Assembly (NCBI RefSeq): GCF_015350975.1
Contig: NZ_JADKRX010000003.1
Location: forward strand, 229,178 to 293,177
DNA: 64,000 bases
Direction: 5' to 3'
Source: Curtobacterium sp. VKM Ac-1395
GTDB taxonomy: Bacteria; Actinomycetota; Actinomycetes; Actinomycetales; Microbacteriaceae
Below the pieces are notes generated by a model that searched no databases, had not been told where the DNA came from, and saw nothing but the letters and a program-made list of their open reading frames with translations. The position numbers were made by a program, and so were the translations under genes. Position 1 is the first letter of the stretch, and every line of letters starts with the position of its first letter. This document shows positions 32,588 to 40,266 of the stretch, in pieces.

Positions 32588-34872
32588 CCGCGACGGTGAC
32601 ACCGGTCGAGCTGACGATCGAGGGAATGACCTGCGCGTCCTGCGCGAACCGCATCGAGCGGAAGCTCAACAAGCTCCCCGGCGTCTCGGCGAGCGTGAAC
32701 TACGCCACCGAGCGCGCCACGGTGACGCTGCCGGCCGAGCTCGCGGTCGACGACGCAATCCGCACGGTCGAGGCCGCCGGCTACGGGGCGCACCTGCCCG
32801 AACCTGTCGCGGACGACGCCGACTCGACCGCACCGCTGCGTCGGCGGCTCGTCGTCTCCACCGTGCTCGCGGTCCCGGTGGTCGCCCTGTCGATGGTCCC
32901 GGCGCTGCAGTTCCCCGGGTGGCAGTGGGTCGCGCTCGTCCTGGCGCTCCCCGTCGCCGTGTGGGGCGCGTGGCCGTTCCACCGCGCCGCCGCCGTGAAC
33001 GCCCGCCACGGTGCCGCGTCGATGGACACCCTCGTCAGCGTCGGGATCGCCGCCGCGACGCTCTGGTCCGTGTGGGCGCTGGTGTTCGGCGGGGCCGGCG
33101 CGATCGGGATGCGGATGACCTTCACCTGGCTGCCGCACCCGGGCACCGCTCCGGAGCCGTACTTCGAGGTCGCCGCCGCCGTGACGGTGTTCCTGCTCGC
33201 CGGCCGGTGGTTCGAGGCCCGGGCGAAGGACCGGTCCGGCGCGGCGCTGCAGGCGCTCCTGGCGCTCGGCGCCCCGACCGCCCGGGTGCTCCGCGACGGC
33301 GTCGAGACCGACGTGCCGACAGCTGCACTCCGGGTGGGTGACCGCTTCGTGGTGCGCCCCGGTGACCGCATCGCCACGGACGGCGTCGTGGTCGACGGCA
33401 GCAGTGCCGTGGACACCAGCGTCATGACGGGCGAGGCCGTCCCCGTGGAGGTCGGGCCCGGCGACGCCGTCACCGGTGCGACCGTCAACGCCGGCGGTCG
33501 GCTCGTGGTCGAGGCCTCCCGGGTCGGTCGGGACACCGAGCTCGCCCGCATCGGCCGGCTCGTGGTCTCCGCACAGGCCGGCAAGGCCGACGTGCAGCGC
33601 CTGGCCGACCGGGTGTCCGCCGTCTTCGTGCCGATCGTGCTGGGACTGGCCGTGCTGGCCCTCGTCGGCTGGCTCCTGCTCACCGGGGACGTGCAGGCCG
33701 CGTTCACCGCCGCCGTCGCGACCCTGGTGATCGCCTGCCCCTGCGCGCTCGGGCTCGCGACGCCGACCGCACTGCTCGTGGGCACCGGACGCGGCTCCCA
33801 GCTCGGGATCCTGATCCGCGGCCCCCAGGTGCTCGAGGCCACCCGTCGCGTCGACACCGTCGTGCTCGACAAGACCGGCACCGTCACCACGGGTCGGATG
33901 ACCGTGCACGGTGTGACCGCCCTCGCCGGCGACGACCGCGCGGACGTCCTCGCCCGCGCCGCCGCCGCCGAGGCCGGGTCCGAGCACCCCGTCGCCCAGG
34001 CGATCGTCGCCGCACACCCGCAGCACCCCGTCGCCGAGTCGTTCCGGTCCAGCGCCGGGCTCGGGGTGCAGGCCGTCGTCGACGGGGCCCTCGTCCTGGT
34101 CGGCCGACCCGCATGGCTCGCCGAGCAGTGGGCCGTCGTGATCACCGACGAGGTCACCGCCGCGGTCCGGACAGCGGAGCGCGCCGGTGCGACCGCGGTC
34201 GTCGTGGCGTGGGACGGAGCCGCCCGCGGCGTCGTCAGCGTCGCCGACACCGTCGCACCGACCAGCCGCGACGCCGTCCGTCGGATGCACGCGATGGGGC
34301 TGCGCACCGTCATGCTCACGGGCGACGCCGCCGACGTCGCACGCACCGTCGCAGCCGAGGTCGGCATCGAGGACGTCGTCGCCGAGGTCCGGCCGGAGGA
34401 CAAGTACGACGCCGTCGTCCGACTGCAGCACCAGGGCCGCTCGGTCGCCATGATCGGCGACGGGGTCAACGACGCCGCCGCACTCGCCGCCGCCGACCTC
34501 GGCATCGCGATGGGCAGCGGGACCGACGCCGCGATGGAGGCCGCGGACATCACCCTTGTCCGTGCCGACCTCGGAGCGGCTGCCGACGCGATCGCCCTCG
34601 CCCGCCGGACCCTCGGCACGATCAAGGGCAACCTGTTCTGGGCCTTCGCCTACAACGTGGCCGCGGTGCCGCTCGCGATGGCCGGCCTGCTGAACCCGAT
34701 GATCGCCGGTGCCGCGATGGCGCTGTCGTCCGTCTTCGTCGTCACGAACAGCCTGCGTCTGCGGTCGTTCCGCAGCGGAGCCGACATCGGCACGTCCGGG
34801 CGGACAGGGCGGACAGGGCGGACAGGGCGGTCAGCACGGGCCGCGCGCGCCGCGCGCTCTCAGCGCGCGTAG
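32584..34872 (+). CDS. copA: Copper-exporting P1B-type ATPase
   Basis: The 762-residue pump moves Cu(I) out of the cytoplasm. One N-terminal HMA domain carries GMTCASC (14-20). Eight membrane helices are expected, with the ion-binding CPC in ATLVIACPCALGLATPTA. The phosphorylation site is DKTGT, the P-domain has GDGVNDAAALA, and the actuator loop has TGEAVPVEVG. The GTG start overlaps the copZ stop codon by four bases, implying translational coupling. Near the 3' end a 9-base tandem (GGCGGACAG, 34799-34834) encodes GRTGRTGRTGRS, and the last codons overlap the convergent nuclease gene by 13 bases. Confidence 0.95.
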   Translation: MTATVTPVELTIEGMTCASCANRIERKLNKLPGVSASVNYATERATVTLPAELAVDDAIRTVEAAGYGAHLPEPVADDADSTAPLRRRLVVSTVLAVPVVALSMVPALQFPGWQWVALVLALPVAVWGAWPFHRAAAVNARHGAASMDTLVSVGIAAATLWSVWALVFGGAGAIGMRMTFTWLPHPGTAPEPYFEVAAAVTVFLLAGRWFEARAKDRSGAALQALLALGAPTARVLRDGVETDVPTAALRVGDRFVVRPGDRIATDGVVVDGSSAVDTSVMTGEAVPVEVGPGDAVTGATVNAGGRLVVEASRVGRDTELARIGRLVVSAQAGKADVQRLADRVSAVFVPIVLGLAVLALVGWLLLTGDVQAAFTAAVATLVIACPCALGLATPTALLVGTGRGSQLGILIRGPQVLEATRRVDTVVLDKTGTVTTGRMTVHGVTALAGDDRADVLARAAAAEAGSEHPVAQAIVAAHPQHPVAESFRSSAGLGVQAVVDGALVLVGRPAWLAEQWAVVITDEVTAAVRTAERAGATAVVVAWDGAARGVVSVADTVAPTSRDAVRRMHAMGLRTVMLTGDAADVARTVAAEVGIEDVVAEVRPEDKYDAVVRLQHQGRSVAMIGDGVNDAAALAAADLGIAMGSGTDAAMEAADITLVRADLGAAADAIALARRTLGTIKGNLFWAFAYNVAAVPLAMAGLLNPMIAGAAMALSSVFVVTNSLRLRSFRSGADIGTSGRTGRTGRTGRSARAARAARSQRA

Positions 34873-35864
34873 GCGTCGACGAACAGGGCCCCGCGCAGGT
34901 CACGGAGGGTGTCGACGAGCCGGTCGACCGTGCGGCCGGAGATGCTCGACACCTGCAGGTCGTGGGGGCCGAGCGCCGGGAGCCGACCGGTGCGGATGCG
35001 GACGACCTCCCACCCGACACTCCGCAGCGCGCGGTCCTTCCGGCGGTCGGAGTCCTCGCGCTGACCCACGTGCTCGAGGCCGTGGCGTCCGGTCGAGTCG
35101 TACTCGATCGCGACGCGGAGCTCCGGCAGGATGATGTCCGGCCAGGCCTCGACGTGGTCGTGGAACGGGCGGTCGAGGCGGATCGCGTTCTGGTCGAAGG
35201 TGAAGTCGAACCGGGACGACAGCGCGGCGCGGAGCTCGGCCTCCACCGCCGAGGCCGTCGCGGGGGCGCAGACGCTGACGAACGCGTCTCCCGAGGGCAG
35301 CCTGGGCGTCTTCGGGCAGATCGTGCGCGGTGCCGCGGCCCGGGAGCCCGATGACCGCCCGACGCCGCGACCAGCCCGGGTCGAGGCGACCGCCCCGACG
35401 GGCATGCCAGCACCAGCACCAGCACCGCCCCCACCCCCACCGCGGCGCGCGGGGGCTGCCGGCAGCGTCTGTCGGCCCGTCGCCCGCGCGGCGCGCTGCG
35501 GTGCGGGGACGGCAGCGGGCCAGTCCTCAGGCAGCGTCGGCCAGCGCTGGGGCTTCGCCATCAGGGAGCACTCGGGGCACCACACGGACCGTCGACGTTC
35601 ACGCCCCGGGCGAGCGCGCTGCTCGGCCGGGGTCGCGACGAACACGTGCCCGACGTCGCACTCCCACGTCAGCAGGACCTCGGCCGCCGGCGGGATCTGC
35701 GTCAGGACGACGCCGGCGTTCCAGTCCGGGTGGTACTGCCGGATGAGCACGGGGTAGGACGCCCAGGCATCGCGGAACTCCCCCACGGCGTACGGCATCG
35801 GCACACCGCGCGACCACTGTCGGCGGCGCCACCACGCGTCGACGGGTTCCACCACGGCCGTCAC
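34860..35864 (-). CDS. Vsr/DUF559-type endonuclease-like protein with N-terminal zinc ribbon
   Basis: The 334-residue protein has an N-terminal treble-clef-like ribbon (WECDVGHVFVATP ... WCPEC) of the kind found in actinobacterial proteins next to restriction-like domains. A low-complexity Gly/Ala/Arg linker follows, then a C-terminal domain with a PD-(D/E)xK-like pattern: WPDIILPELRVAIEYDS, then RKDRALRSVGWEVVRIRTG. This matches DUF559/Vsr-like nucleases. It may be a defence or repair nuclease; the target is unknown. The GTG at 35864 is the best start, though other GTG codons lie just inside. It sits between copA and the toxin-antitoxin pair. Confidence 0.75.
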   Translation of the reverse strand: MTAVVEPVDAWWRRRQWSRGVPMPYAVGEFRDAWASYPVLIRQYHPDWNAGVVLTQIPPAAEVLLTWECDVGHVFVATPAEQRARPGRERRRSVWCPECSLMAKPQRWPTLPEDWPAAVPAPQRAARATGRQTLPAAPARRGGGGGGAGAGAGMPVGAVASTRAGRGVGRSSGSRAAAPRTICPKTPRLPSGDAFVSVCAPATASAVEAELRAALSSRFDFTFDQNAIRLDRPFHDHVEAWPDIILPELRVAIEYDSTGRHGLEHVGQREDSDRRKDRALRSVGWEVVRIRTGRLPALGPHDLQVSSISGRTVDRLVDTLRDLRGALFVDAYAR

Positions 35865-35950
35865 GGTAGGACGAGCCACCGACAGAGCAACCCCGATCGC
35901 GCGCGTGACGGATCGGGTCCACGAGGACCGGGAGCAGACGGCCGGATCCG

Positions 35951-36616
35951 TCAGCGCGGCGGCGGGACGATCGTGAAGCGCTCGGGTCCGGCGGTCGAGC
36001 CGTCCTCGAGCACCCGGATGCCGGACTCCACACACGCCGAGACCCCGTCGCGGTGGACACGCTCCGGACGTGGGCGTCGCGGGACACCGGCGTCGCCGAA
36101 CACCGCCCACGCGTTCGGGGCCGTGGCGCTCGTGAACCGCGTGCTGTACTGGACCCCGGCGAACCCGACGGCGTCGAACGCCCGCGCCCAGGCCTGTGGC
36201 ACGCGGTAGTCGACCATCGTCTGGAGCTCCGCACCGACCCCGTGCCGGACGGCGTCGGGAGCGGTGACGTCGGCGAATCGACGACCGCGGGACGCCCGAG
36301 CCGCGACGACGACCATCTCGCGGGCGCGACCGACGAACACGGTGTTCGTGTGGAGCGTGTGGTGGGCCAGTCGCTCGCGCACCGCGACCTCCACCGAGTC
36401 GGCCCAGCAGCAGGTGCCGCGCGGTGTGGCGAGGTCGAAGCGACCACCGTCGACGCCGTCCGCGTCCGCCGGGGTGCTCGCGAACCACCAGGCACCGCGG
36501 TCGTGGCGCTTCGCCCGGTAGAACGTCGTGCCGCGTGACTCAGCCGTCGGGAAGCCCGCGAGGTCGACGTCCGCTGTCGGTGCACGCTGCGCGACCTCGG
36601 TGCGGCGCTCCGTCAC
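35951..36616 (-). CDS. RES-domain toxin
   Basis: The 221-residue protein carries the RES domain: an early arginine in GTTFYRAKRHDRGAWWF, GGRFDLATPRGTCCWADS and a later QYSTRF. RES toxins break down NAD+, using conserved Arg, Glu and Ser residues. The start is a GTG that overlaps the antitoxin stop codon (GTGA), as expected for a toxin translated after its antitoxin. It is longer than many RES toxins, with a C-terminal tail of about 50 residues. Confidence 0.87.
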   Translation of the reverse strand: MTERRTEVAQRAPTADVDLAGFPTAESRGTTFYRAKRHDRGAWWFASTPADADGVDGGRFDLATPRGTCCWADSVEVAVRERLAHHTLHTNTVFVGRAREMVVVAARASRGRRFADVTAPDAVRHGVGAELQTMVDYRVPQAWARAFDAVGFAGVQYSTRFTSATAPNAWAVFGDAGVPRRPRPERVHRDGVSACVESGIRVLEDGSTAGPERFTIVPPPR

Positions 36617-37146
36617 GCGTCGGCCAGCCAGGCGCGCTCGGCACGTCGGGCCGCACGGAGCACCGGGTCGTGCCGTCCGTCACGGAGGGCCTGGGCCGCG
36701 GTGGTGCCGCCGAACGCCTCGGCGGCGGTGTTCAGCCAGAGGGCGCTGCCCCAGGGGTCGATGTGCTCCGGGTCGAGCAGCGCCAGGACTTCGCGCAGGT
36801 GCGGCAGGGGCGCTCCTGACGGGCCGAACTGGAACGAGGGGAAGATCCGGCTGCCGTCGCCGATCTTCAGGCCGAGCAGGTCGCCCTTCGCGCTGGCCTT
36901 GCTGATCGCCTGCCGCGTTACCCCGCGCCACGCCGCGAGCGAGGACGCGTCGTAGAAGGGACCGATGAGCTCGTCGGCCTCGTGCTTGACCGACGGCAGC
37001 GCCGCGACCATCCGGTCAGCGAGGGCACCGACGTCGGGCACCGCCGCGAGGGCGTCGTCGTAGCGACCACCGCGGAGTCGGTCGCGGATCGCGGACAGCA
37101 GCGCCGCTTCGGTCGTGCTGTTCCCAGCGCGTTGTGTCGTCGGCAT
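36613..37146 (-). CDS. Xre/MbcA/ParS-type antitoxin of the RES pair
   Basis: The 177-residue protein precedes the RES gene in the same transcript. It contains a DNA-binding stretch AAWRGVTRQAISKASAKGDL and a C-terminal toxin-binding domain of the MbcA/ParS/Xre type (about 125-175, with DPWGSALWLNTAAEAFGG). In such pairs the antitoxin blocks the toxin's active site and represses its own promoter. Repeated GTCAACC sites upstream fit that role. Confidence 0.85.
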   Translation of the reverse strand: MPTTQRAGNSTTEAALLSAIRDRLRGGRYDDALAAVPDVGALADRMVAALPSVKHEADELIGPFYDASSLAAWRGVTRQAISKASAKGDLLGLKIGDGSRIFPSFQFGPSGAPLPHLREVLALLDPEHIDPWGSALWLNTAAEAFGGTTAAQALRDGRHDPVLRAARRAERAWLADA

Positions 37147-37162
37147 CGTGTCCGCCCTCCTG

Positions 37163-37209
37163 CAACCGTGTCAACCGATCCTACGACCGTCGCGTCAACC
37201 ACGTCAACC
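37163..37209 (-). promoter_or_regulatory. Promoter and repeated operator-like sites of the RES/Xre operon
   Basis: On the minus strand a -35 TTGACG (37202-37207) and a -10 TAGGAT (37178-37183) are 18 bases apart. Three GGTTGAC repeats (plus-strand GTCAACC at 37170, 37194 and 37203) and a partial fourth at 37163 overlap them. They could be antitoxin-binding sites for autoregulation. Confidence 0.6.
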
Positions 37210-37226
37210 ACTCGATCAGGATGGCA

Positions 37227-37241
37227 TACCCTGGAGGGGTA
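37227..37241. promoter_or_regulatory. CsoR-type copper operator before csoR
   Basis: TACCC-TGGAG-GGGTA matches the CsoR operator before copZ and lies 18 bases before csoR, so the repressor probably controls itself. The TA promoter on the other strand is within 25 bases, so copper could also influence it. Confidence 0.8.
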
Positions 37242-37259
37242 CCCATTCCAGGAGGCCTC

Positions 37260-37550
37260 ATGACCGACCACACCCACGGCTACATCTCGTCGAAGGACGC
37301 CTACCTGAAGCGCCTCAAGCGGATCGAGGGCCAGGCGCGGGGGCTGCAGCGCATGGTCGAGGACGAGCAGTACTGCATCGACATCCTGACGCAGGTCTCC
37401 GCGATGACGAAGGCCCTGCAGTCGGTCGCCCTCGGGCTCGTCGAGGACCACCTGACCCACTGTGTGGCCGATGCGGTGGCCGACGGCGGCGACCCGAGCG
37501 CCAAGGTCAAGGAAGCGTCCGAGGCGATCGCCCGTCTCGTCCGATCCTGA
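37260..37550 (+). CDS. csoR: Copper-sensing repressor
   Basis: The 96-residue all-helical protein has the Cu(I) ligands of CsoR: C39 (QYCIDIL), H64 and C68 (HLTHCV). The DNA-contact region RLKRIEGQARGLQRMV is typical of the CsoR/RcnR family. A strong AGGAGG lies before the ATG at 37260. The gene is separated from its expected partners copZ-copA by the nuclease and RES/Xre genes, but both groups keep a matching operator. Confidence 0.95.
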   Translation: MTDHTHGYISSKDAYLKRLKRIEGQARGLQRMVEDEQYCIDILTQVSAMTKALQSVALGLVEDHLTHCVADAVADGGDPSAKVKEASEAIARLVRS

Positions 37551-37608
37551 CCCGCGCGGGAGAAGAGCGAACCCGGTCGGAGTCCAGCCCGGTCAGACCC
37601 CGGCCCGG

Positions 37609-39102
37609 TCAGACAGCAGTCCAGTCGATGCGGTCGAACACTGCACGCAGCTTCTCCCCGCGACCGGGGTGCACCTGACCCACCCAGCCGATCCGCCCGA
37701 GCAGGTGCGCGCGGAAGTCGCCGTGGCCGCCGCGGTCCTGCGACGCCGGGCCGTGCACCACGCAGTTGTGCAGCACCGCGTGCAACCGGTCGACCTCCCG
37801 TCGTCCGGGTGACGTCCGCTCGTTCACCACGACCCCGGTCACGGACTGGCGCACCCCGGCTCGCCGCACCCGGGTCTTCCGGGGGTTCAGCACGTGCCCC
37901 TGGTCGCGCACGATCCGGTCGACCCCGCGGAGGAACGCCTCGGCCCGGGCAGCGAGCCGGTCCGCGCCGCTGAAGGTCAGGTCGTCGGCGTACCGCGTGT
38001 AGACCGCGTCCACCGAGGCGGCCCACCCCGCCAACCGAACGTCGAGGTGCCGGAGGGCGAGGTTCGCGAGCGCCGGTGACGTCGGCGCGCCCTGCGGCAG
38101 GTGCGCGGTCGTGAGCGCCCGGCGGAGCGCGGTCCGCTCGTCCGGGTCGCCTCCCGGTGGCATCGCGGTGAGCACGTGCGGCGGTACCCGGTGTGTGCAG
38201 ATGCCGGTCAGCACGTGCGCCAGCGGCTCCGCGAACCCGGCGGTCCGGAAGACGCCGTAGACCGTCGGCGCCTGCACCGACGCGAAGAACGACGTCAGGT
38301 CCGCGGCGACGACCACCCGCTGGCCGACGTGGGCGGCGGCCCCGGTGACGACGCTGCGCCCCGGCACGAACCCGTGAGCGGCGTCGTGCACCGGCAGGGC
38401 CGTCAGCAGCTCGTCGAGGATCGTCCGCTGCGTGCGACGGAGCATGTCCAGGGGCTTCTCGAGCAGACGGGGCGTCCGGCCGGGGCGGTGCACCCACTCG
38501 TGCCGGTGGTGGTGCAGCGGGCTCGACGGTCCCCGGTTCCGGTTCCACCCCTGCGTGTCCGCCAGCCAGAGCAGCCGCCCCACCGTGAGGTCGAGTGCGC
38601 GGGCGAGCTCCGGCAGTGTGTCGACGAGCAGCCGACTGTCGGTCTCGGGGCGGGAGCGCACGGCCGTGGCCCGGCGCAGGAGGACCCGCACCGGACGGTG
38701 GTCCTCGCGGGACCGGTGCAGCGTCGACAGCCTCGGGTCCCCCGCGAGCACGGCGGCGAACTGCCGGGGGGCGTCGACGGGTGGTCGCGGGTACGCCCGG
38801 AGCGCCGCGGCGACGGCCAGTCCGACGTAGGCGCGCTCCGTGCCGACCACGTCGTACCCGGCTGCGACGAGGTCCTCGTGCTGCCAGGACTCCGCCGCGA
38901 GGAAGGCGTCCGCGAGTGCCCGCGCGACGACGGCGAGGGGCGTGGTGTTCCCGGGGGACCTGTCGGTGCCTCCGTGAGGGAGCGCGCGCGGAGCGCGCCG
39001 AGCCTCTCGGGGCGTGTCGTCCTGCTGGTGCTGCGTGCCCCGGGGTGACCCCGGAGAGGTCGGCGCGTCACGCGCGCCGTCCGCCTCCCCCGGGAACTCC
39101 AC
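37609..39102 (-). CDS. Retron-type reverse transcriptase
   Basis: A 497-residue frame from a GTG at 39102; the next in-frame start is a GTG at 38850 (residue 85). Reverse transcriptase blocks are clear: AAHGFVPGRS (241-250), DLTSFFASV with catalytic D268, LPQGAPTSPALANLAL (335-350), YTRYADDLTFSG with the YADD box at 371-374, and NPRKTRV (406-412). Retron hallmarks are VTG at 421-423 (QSVTGVVVNE) and, at the NAxxH position, GAAAH (254-258). The wording LPVHDAAHGFVPGRS recalls myxobacterial retron enzymes. It would copy its own structured RNA into msDNA. The first 55 residues overlap a strong inverted repeat and may not be translated. csoR lies convergent 58 bases away. No fused effector is seen. 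Confidence 0.88.
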   Translation of the reverse strand: MEFPGEADGARDAPTSPGSPRGTQHQQDDTPREARRAPRALPHGGTDRSPGNTTPLAVVARALADAFLAAESWQHEDLVAAGYDVVGTERAYVGLAVAAALRAYPRPPVDAPRQFAAVLAGDPRLSTLHRSREDHRPVRVLLRRATAVRSRPETDSRLLVDTLPELARALDLTVGRLLWLADTQGWNRNRGPSSPLHHHRHEWVHRPGRTPRLLEKPLDMLRRTQRTILDELLTALPVHDAAHGFVPGRSVVTGAAAHVGQRVVVAADLTSFFASVQAPTVYGVFRTAGFAEPLAHVLTGICTHRVPPHVLTAMPPGGDPDERTALRRALTTAHLPQGAPTSPALANLALRHLDVRLAGWAASVDAVYTRYADDLTFSGADRLAARAEAFLRGVDRIVRDQGHVLNPRKTRVRRAGVRQSVTGVVVNERTSPGRREVDRLHAVLHNCVVHGPASQDRGGHGDFRAHLLGRIGWVGQVHPGRGEKLRAVFDRIDWTAV

Positions 39103-39103
39103 G
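38941..39103 (-). ncRNA. Candidate retron msr-msd RNA bounded by a1/a2 inverted repeats
   Basis: Minus-strand bases 39103-39086 and 38958-38941 pair over 17 base pairs with a single A-A mismatch, enclosing 127 bases. Inside are a 7-bp hairpin (39079-39061), a bulged stem pairing CCTCTC-C-GGGG near 39059 with CCCCGAGAGG near 39003, and a GCGCG hairpin. Retron RNAs are bounded by such a1/a2 repeats and lie just upstream of the reverse transcriptase core, as here. The branching guanosine and the exact msd cannot be fixed by eye. The region also overlaps the longest reading of the reverse transcriptase gene. The call is inference from structure and position. Confidence 0.5.
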
Positions 39104-39144
39104 ACGTCACCCTACGGCGACCCGGTGACCAGGTGCATGACGCC

Positions 39145-39172
39145 AGGCCCGTGGCGGCGCCGCCACGAGCCT
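39145..39172. repeat. Degenerate dispersed palindrome, copy 4
   Basis: AGGCCCGTGGCGGC and GCCGCCACGAGCCT pair with one mismatch. It resembles the copy at 52.8 kb but lacks the outer GGACGG arms. This is the only copy between divergent genes. Confidence 0.6.
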
Positions 39173-39238
39173 CCAGTGGGTGGGGCTAGCGTCACGAGCG
39201 GGGCACCTGCCCCCACCACCGTCTCGATGAGGAGCCCC

Positions 39239-39742
39239 ATGAGCGACACCGACGGAGCGCCGTACCGCGCGCTCGAGCCCGACGAGAAGCTGCGCGTCCT
39301 GCTCGACGAGGAGCGCGAGCTCGACCACGACGCGTTCGACCACGACGACGCGTGGGCGGTCGGGTCGTGGTTGCGGGCGACCGCACTCGAGCGCGCACTC
39401 GGCATCGGCATCGCGGTGTCGTTCGGCGAGCAGCGGGTGTTCCACGCCGCGACGCCGGGCTCGGGGGCCGTGAACGACGCCTGGCTCGACCGGAAGTTCC
39501 GCGTGGTCCGGCACTTCGCGCACTCCACCTTGGCCGTGCGGACGCAGTACGAGGTCGGCGGGAGCACCTTCGACGAGGCCGCCGCCCTCGACCCGCGGCA
39601 GTACCAGGCCGCGGGCGGCGGGTTCCCGGTGCTCGTGCGCGGGATGCTCCTCGGTGCGATCGGGGTGAGCGGTCTGGAGATGCACGACGACCACGCGCTC
39701 GTGGTCGAGGCCCTCCGCGCACACCGCGCCGGCACCGCCTAG
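39239..39742 (+). CDS. HbpS-like heme-degrading/UPF0303 family protein
   Basis: The 167-residue protein fits the HbpS-like (PF03928, UPF0303) family of small cytoplasmic alpha/beta proteins. The family pattern is seen in FDHDDAWAVGSWLRATA, DAWLDRKFRVVRHF and the glycine-rich MLLGAIGVSGLEMHDDHALVVEAL. Some HbpS relatives bind or degrade heme; others have no proven activity. GAGGAG lies just before the ATG. It starts divergently from the reverse transcriptase and shares a 136-base spacer with it. Confidence 0.82.
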   Translation: MSDTDGAPYRALEPDEKLRVLLDEERELDHDAFDHDDAWAVGSWLRATALERALGIGIAVSFGEQRVFHAATPGSGAVNDAWLDRKFRVVRHFAHSTLAVRTQYEVGGSTFDEAAALDPRQYQAAGGGFPVLVRGMLLGAIGVSGLEMHDDHALVVEALRAHRAGTA

Positions 39743-39775
39743 AGGCGCCGGAGCCGGATGGGCCAGGATGGCCGG

Positions 39776-40183
39776 ATGGTCAGTGCCGTCCGACTCATCC
39801 GCTCCGCCGCCCTCAGCTCGGTCGCCGAGTACGCCTACGCGGCGACCGCGCCCGCCGAGGCCCGGCTGGTGTTCCTCGCCGGCTCCTGCCCGCTCGACGC
39901 CGACGGCCGCACGGTCGCCGTGGGTGACCCCGCCGGGCAGGCGGCCGCGTGCGTGGCGAACCTCCGGCAGGCCCTCGCCGATGCCGGCGCAGAGCTCACC
40001 GACGTGGTGTCGACGCGGGTGCTCGTGGCGTCCTCGCGGCAGGTGGACCTGGTCGCCGCGTGGGAGGTCGTCCGCGACGCCTTCGGCGACCACGACGTCC
40101 CGAGCACGCTCATGGGCGTGACCGTCCTCGGCTACGACGACCAGCTCGTGGAGATCGAGGCGGTCGCCGCCCTCGTCGACTGA
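39776..40183 (+). CDS. RidA family protein (enamine/imine deaminase-like)
   Basis: The 135-residue protein has the YjgF/YER057c/UK114 fold. FLAGSCPLDADGRTVAVGDPAGQA, then NLRQALADAGAELTDVVSTRV, match the family. The active-site arginine region is less clear, since the usual R-x-x-x-x-V near residue 105 is only partly seen. Classical RidA hydrolyses reactive 2-aminoacrylate. Three in-frame ATG codons lie between 39758 and 39776; the last gives the best family fit. A dispersed palindrome follows the gene. Confidence 0.85.
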   Translation: MVSAVRLIRSAALSSVAEYAYAATAPAEARLVFLAGSCPLDADGRTVAVGDPAGQAAACVANLRQALADAGAELTDVVSTRVLVASSRQVDLVAAWEVVRDAFGDHDVPSTLMGVTVLGYDDQLVEIEAVAALVD

Positions 40184-40210
40184 ACGCGGCGGGCGCGACC
40201 AGAGACGGAC

Positions 40211-40245
40211 GGGAGGCTCGGTGCCGGTCCGGCACCGAGCCTCCC
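40211..40245. repeat. Dispersed intergenic palindrome, copy 5
   Basis: A 35-base palindrome (17-base arms around one T) with the core GGGAGGCTCGGTGCCGG. It lies between the convergent RidA and SDR genes. Confidence 0.85.
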
Positions 40246-40266
40246 GGCCCTCAGCGTGTCAGCGTG

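Noticed and set aside
39103..39238. Retron RNA placed wholly in the RT-HbpS spacer
   Set aside because: The only long stem there is a member of the dispersed palindrome family. The a1/a2-like pair lies just inside the RT frame instead.
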